From NCBI GenBank assembly GCA_006384855.1, contig VCJN01001462.1, forward strand, positions 18,673 through 82,672: a DNA stretch of 64,000 nt, given 5' to 3'. A program made the translations under genes and the position numbers. A model generated the notes under the pieces. It was not told where the DNA came from. It did no database searches and saw nothing but the letters and a program-made list of their open reading frames with translations. This stretch comes from Tetraselmis striata. Lineage: Eukaryota > Chlorophyta > Chlorodendrophyceae > Chlorodendrales > Chlorodendraceae. This document shows positions 54,957-64,000 of this stretch, piece after piece (within the stretch, counting starts at the first letter, position 1; each line of letters begins with the position of its first letter).

Positions 54957-57580
54957 ATGGGCCGCGGAGGTCAACATGACGCGCAAGAGGAGCCGGCACA
55001 GGCTGCGGCGGCCGACGCCCAGCCTGCGGCCGCTGACCCGCCTGCCGGGCAGTTCCCAGGTGACCTCGCAAGACCACGCTGAACGCTCAGCGCTCATGGG
55101 TGCTGACTGCAGCGAATTCTGTGGAACTTGCGCCTTGCAAGTAGTACTGCGTATCTCGCCGTGCCACTCTGTTAGCTACTCGCCCTTCCACAACACAAGC
55201 ACATACATATACGCCCACTCTCTGGCAATAACGATCACGTGCCTCAGTGTGGCAAGCACCCTGTACATCAACATCCAGCTTCTAGTTAGTCAAGCTCGCT
55301 GCCCTGGACGGCGGCCATACTAGATGTTCTGCGATGCAAACCAGCAAGCTTACGACTATGCTGTGCCGTGCCGGGGCGTTGCAGACTACCGCCTCACAGT
55401 GGGCCTGAACTACGTGAAGCAGGGATACAGCGTGGTGGTCAACAACCTTCTGACCCTGCTGCTGATCCCACTCTGCGCAGCCTTTGCAGTGCGGAACGCT
55501 CCTGCCCTTCAACGCATGACATCTATGCGCCTGTCCACCGCCCGTGATTGCCTTTTTGCCATTTCATCTTGGTCGCCTGACGAACCGCAACTGCCTGCAG
55601 ATGGAGCTGTATGTGATGTTCATGACTGGTGAGCTCTCCAGGGTGTGGGCCAGCGCTGCAGTGACACACGTGCAGTTCAACCTGGTCACACTGGTTACTA
55701 GCGTTACTCTACTCACCACGCTGGCGGTTGTCTACATCGTGACCCGCTCGAAGCCTGTTTACCTCATGGACTTTCAGTGCTTTAAAGCGCCAGAATCCAT
55801 GAAGACGACCCATGAGTGGTTCCGCTCTCATTCATCCAAAGTTCCGGTGGGTCGTCTTTTTCTGGGCTCCCTGTGGCATCAATCACCTCAACCTGGCCAT
55901 ATCATTTCCTGAACGCAGACACAACTTGCTAACATCGAGCGCTCTGGCAGACGTTCACTGCGCAGAGCCTGGAGTTCCAGGGCAAAATCATGGACCGGTC
56001 TGGCCTTGGCGATGAAACCTACCTGCCCGATGGTAAGCATGCAGCGGATCTGGAATTGCTTGCCAGAGTTGACTCACCGATCACGGTCCTGAGGCCTGAG
56101 CCATGTTGTTACCCAGGTGTGCGCCAGTTCCCAGCAGACAAAAGCATGGCTTCGGCGCGAAAAGAAGCAGAGATGGTCATGTTCGGTGTCATGGACCAGT
56201 TGTTCGCATCCACAGGCAAGCAGTGTGTGCCATTCATGCTGAATTCCGCTCACATCCTGTGTCTGGCAAGCCCACATGTAAAACCCCTGGCAGGTGCACT
56301 GAATCCCTTGTAATGTGGGCCAGGCCTGAAGCCCCGCGACGTCGACATCCTGATCGTGAACTGCAGCCTATTCAACCCCACTCCTTCTCTAAGCGCAATG
56401 CTTGTCAACCACTTCAAGATGCGCTCAGACTGCCTAACATACAACCTGGCCGGCATGGGCTGCAGCGCTGGCGTGATTGCCATCCAGCTCGCAAAGGAGT
56501 TGCTGCAGGTATAAGCAACAGAGTACATTGTCGTTTGTTAAGGATCTGAAGCACTGAATACGATATATGCCATTTCGCAGTGAGCCGCGTGCTTAGACGC
56601 TGCCCTGCGTGAAACAGGTGTACCCACGGTCACGTTGCGTCGTGCTTTCAACTGAGAACATCACCCAGAACTGGTACTTTGGGAACCAGCGCTCCATGCT
56701 GATTCCCAACTGCCTTTTCCGCATCGGAGGAGCCGCCATTTACCTGTCCAACCGTCGCCGGGACTGGTGGCATGCCAAGTATGAACTGATGCACACTATC
56801 CGCACCCACAAGGTACACACAAGACATGCCAGTGGTACACACAACCCCTGCAGCACCGGCGGCTATCCGTGCTTATGGCTCCTTAGAAATGGCGGCTCAC
56901 AAACTCCCGCTGTGTGCACAGGGTTCCAATGATCAGGCCTTCCACTGTGTGTACCAAATGGAGGACGAGGAGGGGAACGTTGGCGTGAAGCTGTCCAAGG
57001 AGCTGATGGCTGTGGCTGGCGAGGCGCTGAAGGCTAACATCACCCGCCTTGGCCCTCTTGTGCTGCCAATTTCGGAGCAGCTGCTGTTCTTTGTCAATCT
57101 CGTGGCCCGCAAGGTACCACGCCGTGCCCACCCATCCCATGATCAAAAGTCCACCGGGACACACCATAAAGGGCGCCCCTCTTCTTCTTGCCTCTTATGC
57201 GTCTTCTTTCTAACATCGCATGCATGCCTGCCTTTCAGATAATGTCCAAGAAGAAGCTGCGCCCATACATCCCAGACTTTAAGCAGGCCTTTGAGCACTT
57301 CTGCATCCACACCGGAGGTCGTGGAGTGATCGACGAGATCGAAAAACAACTCAAACTGTCGCCAGCCATGACCCAGCCATCCAAGGACACACTGCACCGC
57401 TTTGGCAACACCTCCTCCGCTTCCATCTGGTACATTCTGTCCAACATTGAGGCCACCACTGGCGTGAAAAAGGGCGACCGCATCTGGCAGATTGCCTTTG
57501 GCAGCGGTTTCAAGTGCAACAGCGCAGTCTGGCGTGCCTTGCGCTCCGGCCGCACAGAGCACACTGCCTGGAGCGACTGA
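54957..57580 (+). CDS. KCS: 3-ketoacyl-CoA synthase (FAE1/KCS type)
   Basis: Nine exons join in phase: 54,957-55,059; 55,385-55,488; 55,601-55,846; 55,951-56,032; 56,117-56,215; 56,324-56,508; 56,618-56,812; 56,922-57,113; 57,239-57,580, giving 515 residues. Two N-terminal membrane segments ([33 protein letters not shown]) precede [11 protein letters not shown]. The active-site cysteine is in [14 protein letters not shown], with histidine and asparagine in HTGGRGVI and [13 protein letters not shown], the Cys-His-Asn triad of the family. KCS condenses malonyl-CoA with acyl-CoA in the endoplasmic reticulum, the first step of very-long-chain fatty acid elongation. The fifth intron starts with GC (ACAG|GCAAG); only that choice keeps the phase. 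The ATG was chosen because the first exon then joins to [15 protein letters not shown], the usual KCS start. Confidence 0.93.
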
Positions 57581-59770
57581 ACTTCCTCATGACCTGCGGA
57601 CCACAGCCCGCAGGACTTGACACAGGCGTGCCAGCTGGCTCGCTCGGAGGCTGATGCTGCGCATGGAGACGATGATCGGAGCCTTTTTTCAGCAGGCGCG
57701 ACGTCCACCATTTCTGCCAGACAGAACTCATGCCAGTTTTTTTTCCAAACGCAGGGAGGCGTGAGTTGCCAATGTGGCATTATTTTGTTGGGAATTGGCC
57801 AGATTATGTGCCATGAATGCGCACCAAGGGGAAGTGCGGCTGGGGTTGAGGGGGCGGGGATAGGCCACCCAAGGCAATTGATCGTGTGCAGCCAGCTGGG
57901 GAATCTCCCATCAGAAGAGCATAGGATGTCATATTTAGCGATCGCCGCTCTGTAAATTTTATGGCATTTACAGCATCATCCAGACCACTGGCATGGACGT
58001 CGCAGACATTATGGCAATGGAATGCTGATTCATCTCACCTCATCCACCTGAATTACTGGGCGTATCCACTTCGTGCCACAATCCATCAATATGTGCCAAC
58101 GCGGCAGTCAGATCACTACGAATGCGAACCTGCCCAAGCTGTCATCAAGTATAGACGAATCTGAGGGAGTTTTCCCGCCCAGTTTGAGCCTTAGAAGTAA
58201 CCCGTAGGTATGAAGAAAACCCGTATGTAGGTGCGTTGGCGCCCCGTACAGGCGTACATACCTGCCTTTCTGTTCAGATGAAAAATGCATGATCAATCCG
58301 TCCATTTATTGATGCAGCTTCCCAAAACAAACAGAAGGTAGCATGCCAAGCAGCAGTCCGGCACGTGTTACAGGGAAGAGGGGAACATGGAGCATGCTGC
58401 ATACCTAAAGCATGAAGCAAACATGGGCTTCGGGCTTGCTCGCATTGCAAATACTCGGTGTTAATGAATAAACGAAAGCTCAAGCAGCAGCGATACCTCT
58501 TGAGTGTTGATTGACTCCGGGTGCATCCTAACTTTTTCTCGTACATTTGAAGATGGCGCTCATGGTGGGTAGTGCGCTGCTGCTTTTGATTGACGGGCTA
58601 TGGCCCATTCGCTATAAGCATGACTAATATCCATGCATACGCACTGCTGATGCGCCGCGCTGCGATCACCAATCCGCTGCGACCATCGCCGGCATATAAG
58701 GATGTCCTTATATATAGGCGCAAAATGTTTTCTATGCATGAGTATATTCCATCGATCATCGAGGCGCGGCGGTAAAATACAGCGCCGGGTTGCATATTAC
58801 GACATCGCGTACGAATCCCCGTCTACTGGGTCCGCCGAGGGGGGGGGGGGGGGGGGGAGGGGGGAGTTTCCCAAAATACGGTCAAAACAACGCATTTTCG
58901 CTTCATTATCGCCCAATCATATCCCGACGACGCTAAGTGAACGGTACATACGTGTACATATACATGCAGAGTTATACAACGCAGTGTTTTTTTTTCCCCG
59001 GGACAGGACTGGCACCAGTGAAACCCTTGCGGCGTCTCCACGACGGCCTATCGGCGTGACAGCTAGATAGGACTTGAGGCAGTTGGCACTGGCAGTGCCG
59101 CAGCCCATCCCGTGGTAGACTTATAGTCGCTACTATGAGCAGCAACATCCGAGAGGCAAGATGGACTTGGCAGCCTCCGGCGCGCCTAACTTGGCCGCTA
59201 GCGAAGCAGTGGCCCGTAGGAATAAGCCTTGACCGGGGCGAGAGGCGAGTCAATATGTGGGGCGGTCATGTAATCAAACCAAAATTAATATCAAACCTCC
59301 AGTCCTACCTCAGGATATTGTGCCTTGTTGAATAAATTCATGTGTGGCCGCGCTATTGAATCTTGGCATACGAGTATCTACCAACTAGGCTATCGCGCCT
59401 TTTAGGGCCTTGAGCCATTGGCTGATGGTTATCCTGCAACTGAAAAACAGCATACAAAACTTTTGTCGTCCGCCCATAATTGCTATTTATGATATCCCGT
59501 GTTTATATACTGGAGAAACTAATTCACTCTACGAGTATATGTAGTCGCGTCACGTGATTAATACTAATTTACATCAGGGCTTTCACAAAAGCGCACTACA
59601 ACAGAACTAACAGCAACTATGAAAGGTTGCCAGCAAAAGAGAGACATAAGCCTGAAACCAAGGTCGAGCAGGAGGGCAGGGAGCCAAGAACCAAGAAGGA
59701 GCCAAGGGAACCACGAAGTCACTTAGCTGCCATGAACTAATTAAAGGAACCCTCGCCCCGGGGTAGGCTA
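57581..59770. other. No gene recognised downstream of KCS
   Basis: It holds the KCS 3' flank, a G run at about 58,839-58,858 and AT-rich stretches. Open frames are short. It ends at the LINE remnant. Confidence 0.4.
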
Positions 59771-60550
59771 TTAGGCGCGGCGAGGACGCTTGCAGCCAAT
59801 GACCCGGGTCATAGCAACACATGCCGACGAGCGACGCGACGCAGGCGCAGGAGCACCATCACGCGCCGCACGCGCGGCCGCGACCCCGCCAAGAACGTTG
59901 TCTGCATGTGCCATGTTGATGAGCAAGGAGAAACGGCGGCGCCACGCAGACAAGAGCTGGCCGATTTTTTGGCCAGTGTGTGCTTGGCTAGCTTTCGCGA
60001 GCTCCACCAAGAAAGCCTCGGCGTGCGGGGCCAGCGAGCCAAACTCGGAAACGGCGAAAGGAACAAAGCGAAGCATGCCGGCAGCGTTTCAGACACCCTC
60101 GTCATACTTCTGGATTTTGCGGCGCTATGCAGCCCGCAAAGCAGTCGTTGGATCCGAGGTTGACACGCCGAGGATAGGGGCAATGTATGGTAGGTGGTAT
60201 CGACAGCAACCGTGTTTCCGCGGATGCCGCCATACCCAAAAAGCCCAACATCGGCAGGCCGCCCGTCGCCGCCCTTCGGGAGAGAAACAAGCACCGACGG
60301 GTCCGTGAGGATCTGGACACCCACGCCCAGCGCGGACTTCACGTCGTGGCAAATGTCGGAAAGGCCATGTGCCGCCCACTCGTGTGCGGCGTGATTGGAG
60401 TCGCCCCCAGAGCAACGTGCCACGTGATCAGCGTATGCGACCGCCCAAGTTGAAGGAGTGAACTCCACGCCAGCATCCTCAAAACGGGCAAGCATACCTT
60501 GTACCGAGAAGGAGCAAGAAGCACAAGAGCACGGCTCGCCAAGGGAGAGG
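59771..60550 (-). mobile_element. 5'-truncated LINE (non-LTR retrotransposon) remnant
   Basis: The minus strand encodes the C-terminal end of a LINE ORF2: a Cys/His-rich start (CSCASCSFSVQG with HVARC...NHAAHE), then RPADVGLFGYGG, GNTVAVDTTYHTL, RFVPFAVSEFGSLAPHAEAF and AWRRRFSLLINMAHADNVL. The block ADV-x-DVTxTHxL followed by FVPFAxExxGxLGP is common at the ends of algal LINE proteins. A frameshift lies near 60,080-60,125, and reverse transcriptase and endonuclease domains are absent, as expected for 5' truncation. The stop falls at 59,771. Confidence 0.6.
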
Positions 60551-63500
60551 ACAGGAGCCGCCGGAAGGCCAAATGGGCGGCAAGCGGATAATCTCGCTAA
60601 AGTACTCGCTTCATCACGAGTGCCGGATAACGGCTACTGTACGGCGGCCGGGGGGAGGCACAGCAGTGGGTACTGTCACCATAATTTAAAATAAAGGATT
60701 TTAAAAATGATTTCGTATGATACCGCCATATTGTGAGGATATAAATAATAAAAAATGATAATATACATCAGTAGTAAATTTCACTGAGTCCATAATTACA
60801 TGAGCAAGCTACTGCGAAAGTCGCAGAGTCCAGGTACCGTAGCCGAGGTGACGTGCTGCTAATCGCGGGTACTCGCTACGAGCACCTAACGGGCATACGA
60901 ATATTAGACCCCATTTTACCCCATCTAGATGGCCCTACTTGACGGTTCTTGATACCCGTCTGACCCATATATTAGACGGGCGGTGGTTTGACGAGTACAT
61001 GGCGCCAGCCTATACGCGCCATCCGCACCGGATGTGCATGACGCTCGTCCGTACACACACCCGACCACGTGACCGCCCGCATGTGCGTGTTCCCACCGCT
61101 TCTATGCCCCGGATCTCACAGCCTTCTCTAGCGCTGCGCTTCACCGTCGGCGGCTAGGTGGCTAGGCCGCATGGCCGTCTCGCTGGCGAGATCGTGTGCA
61201 AAAAGGGTTGGCAAGCTAAAGTCGCTGCCACCAAAACCTCTAAGGGTCTTAAGACCATGAACCTGAATGACCAATGACGGGTTGGGGCGGAGTATGCCGT
61301 CAGACATTCGAAGTGTAATTCAATCGAATTTGTCCCAGCTCCGCCGTGTTATCCCCCGACCTCTGAGGCCCGATCTCCAATGGCACTGAATCCGGACGAG
61401 AATAGCCCGGCTACCGAGTTACAGAGCGAGGCACCACATCCACTGTCCCAGCAGCCATGCAATCGTTGCTGCAGTGGCCATCATCCGTTCCACCTGCGGG
61501 AACTGTACTATGTAGAGGATGTATGCTTCACCGTCGGCGGCTAGGTGGCTAGGCCGCATGGCCGTCTCGCTGCCGAGATCGGCCCTCGCCTTGAGCTGCT
61601 ACCAACAGTGTCCTCAGACACATGCTGTTCAAGGATCGGAGGTGAATACGGAGGGGAAAACACCATGCACCGCTAGCCGCATGCTCTCATATCTCCGGCC
61701 GCACACCGGGCCGGTTCATCCGACGCGCAGCATCCACCTGCCCACGCTCCTAGCCGAGGACGCCGCCCGAGGGCGGCTTCCTGTGCCCCGCCCGTGCGTG
61801 ATCGGATTTATATTGCAACCGCCATCGTGCAAGCAAGATGTACCGAGTATTTTAACGCCCTCCGTATTACTGGGTGGGTCATACCGACGTACGAGAACAC
61901 GATTTTATTTCGAACATGCCTACTCGCGAGTTGGCTGCCCCCGTCCGAGTCGTACGCCCCCCCCCCCCCCCCCCACCCGTGGGCGGATCTCGGAGATCGA
62001 GGCCGACGCGAGGTCGAGCAGGTCGTAAAAGAAACATTTTTAACATCCCCCGGACAGCAAGGCGGCCGCTCGGTGGCGCCAGTAGGCGCTGTACTACCGG
62101 GACTACGAGTATTTTTGAGAAGCCCCCCGCCCCCCTCCCGTGGGGGCCCCGGTCGTCGCACGATCCGAGGATCGCCGATTACCGGCCACCCCGATCAGCC
62201 CCTACCGCACCCAGCGGGCACGGATCTACTAAGGGGTTACCTTTGCTCACCCCCGGAGGTGAGGGAGGTGCTGCCCGGCATGCCGCACCCATGATCCTCC
62301 GATCATGGTGCGCTGCTGCCAATCGGGAGGCGCCCGGCGGATCAAGTAAAGTGACCGGGCAGCAACCAACGCTACTCTTCCGTTGTCGTCTCGCGGAACA
62401 AATGTAGTTTCAACAAGCAAAGCGGTTTTCGATTGCTCCGCCCGCCGGCCAAAGCTTCCATGGCTTGCTCCAGACATGTGTCACCCTCTTGACCATCCGA
62501 AATCCGCAGTCGCGCCCGCTCATGTGAACCCGCCATGGTTATTGCAAACGGTGAACGACTCTTGTTACGGCCAATGTCGACTGTCCACTACTTCGGCGTA
62601 GTATGCTTGTCGATGACACTTTTAGGCCCCGCGACAGCTTCAGCAGCTGCCATGGCACCGACCCACGACATGTTACATGTTGCGACGGTTTTCTGGAACG
62701 GATTAATCATCGGAAGTTGTTAATGCTCGTATGGCTTCAATTCTCTCACACCATCGCAGCGTGCAGCACCCGCGCAATCCTACATGCTACCGTACGCCAC
62801 ATGAGAGCCCCACGCCCAACGCGCCACCGCCAACGACGGCACATATATCGGCGCGCGCTCCGCGCAGCTGCGCGTCATCATCACCGGCATCTTCAGCGCG
62901 CGGGAGCAGTGGGGCTGTCGGCGGCGGCGCGGCTCGTGCGAGCACTTGTACCAATCATGTACGCGTACATGTACGCGTACATGTCGTACAGCCGGTTGTA
63001 GCCACGCTACCATGCATGAACGGGGTACGACTACGCGCGCGCGTCATCCATGCTTCCGGGTTGCTACCTCATCGCGCATCCTCCGTGCTCGCAGTCAAGT
63101 AGCTCCATCATCACCGACTTCTCATCAAAATCAACATCAGAGACTTCCGCTTCGTACACATCCGAAAAACATATACTCCCCCCTTCGCCCCTTTTCCTTC
63201 CACGTGCCCACCGCTTTGCTTCGACGGGCTTCATCATTTCCCAATAACCGCCCCGTCCGGATCCATCCCCGGCAATTTCAGTGTTCTATACTTTGTAATT
63301 GTTATGTACTTCAATACTCAGGATTGTTTTACCTTTTTAGGCACCTCACATCCTCTTTCTAACCCCAGTCCGCATATGGTAGTACGGGTATAGCTCGCGC
63401 CGTGATTGTATTGGTACTTTGCGCTAATCCACTACACGCGCAGTAGCACATGCCGTGGAGTTTCTAGCTTCTCAGAAGTTGTCAGCCCGCAAGTTGGCAA

Positions 63501-64000
63501 AAAAAATAAGAGCTGTGCTACCATCCTCGTAATTTCCCGCTTGATCCAGCTTCACGTGACTGGATGGGGCGCCCGCACCTTGCGCACATTCAGCTAGCAT
63601 CGAAGGCTATAAAAGACACCAGCGATCGGTCCACCGGTAACCTTTTCTCGTTGCTCGCTTGTTCATGCTCTCAAGCCCACCCTTCAAGCCTCCACATAAC
63701 CCTCTTTGCTCCGTTCTAGCCATTTCGGCACCACTACTCTTTGTAGATGGGCAAAGGCACCTTTCCAGCAATCTCAGTATTCCTTGATACGATATCATCA
63801 GTACATGTACATATAATAGTATTATACAGCACCCCTTCACATCGTCAGTCCATGCCCGTCCGTTTTCGCCAAAATTTAGTAAACGAATAGATGGGCAGCT
63901 GAATATAGGGTTTGTGTCTTTATGACATGAAACCCTAGAATATTGCCCATTTATGATCAGCCTTTAATTCTCATCCCATGTTTTGATTAAACCCAATAAT
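60551..64000. other. No gene recognised; repeats and low-complexity DNA
   Basis: It contains a 56-bp direct repeat (61,138 and 61,525), a C run near 61,959-61,974, and a CATGTACGCGTA repeat near 62,957. Several 100-180-codon frames exist on both strands but none resembles a known protein. A TATA-like ATAAAAGA box occurs near 63,610 with no clear gene after it. Confidence 0.35.
61138..61580 (+). repeat. 56-bp direct repeat pair
   Basis: Copies at 61,138-61,193 and 61,525-61,580 differ at one base and share GGCGGCTAGGTGGCTAGG. They enclose about 330 bases of unassigned sequence; they could be remnants of terminal repeats or a recombination footprint. Confidence 0.85.

Overview
The window looks like nuclear DNA of a green alga (Chlorophyta, possibly a trebouxiophyte). 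Its genes are GC-rich and cut by many short introns. They include CP12, a plant-type mitoferrin, a plant-type FAE1/KCS condensing enzyme and cytosolic ribosomal protein L7. I identified genes from conserved motifs and placed exons by matching reading phase at every junction; no database search was possible.

Bases 1-20,300 are mostly mobile DNA. A short gene fragment at 2,026-2,412 (minus) encodes a PBZ-like zinc finger with a SHP-box-like and a SIM-like motif. Around it lie two broken tyrosine-recombinase (YR) elements of one family (about 3.9-5.5 kb and 12.5-20.3 kb). Each has an ORF1-like region upstream of the recombinase and no visible reverse transcriptase. The second is bounded by direct repeats in a split pattern. 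It was invaded by a 3.07-kb inverted-repeat element, which itself holds a 1,043-bp PIF/Harbinger-type transposon. Also present are two inverted copies of a 1-kb repeat, a foldback structure rich in GGTGCACC palindromes, and a 3.03-kb CACTA-like element with a 225-bp tandem repeat.

Bases 20,700-57,600 are the genic core. In order: mitoferrin (+), GT29 sialyltransferase-like protein (-), STK16/NAK-type kinase (+), PAQR/hemolysin-III membrane protein (-), a broken Ty1/copia element (+), a small TA-flanked element, CP12 (+), a DOT1-like methyltransferase (-), RPL7 (-) and a 3-ketoacyl-CoA synthase (+). Seven of these have closed exon models; the GT29 start is uncertain. Four introns, in three genes, appear to use GC-AG borders.

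The copia element carries, between its gag zinc knuckle and its protease, a long open frame with cytosine-C5 DNA methyltransferase motifs. This captured methyltransferase is the most notable find. From 57.6 kb to the end there is little coding sequence: a 5'-truncated LINE remnant, short direct repeats and unassigned DNA. The cellular genes do not form one pathway; they serve iron import to mitochondria, glycosylation, signalling, Calvin-cycle redox control, translation and very-long-chain fatty acid synthesis.
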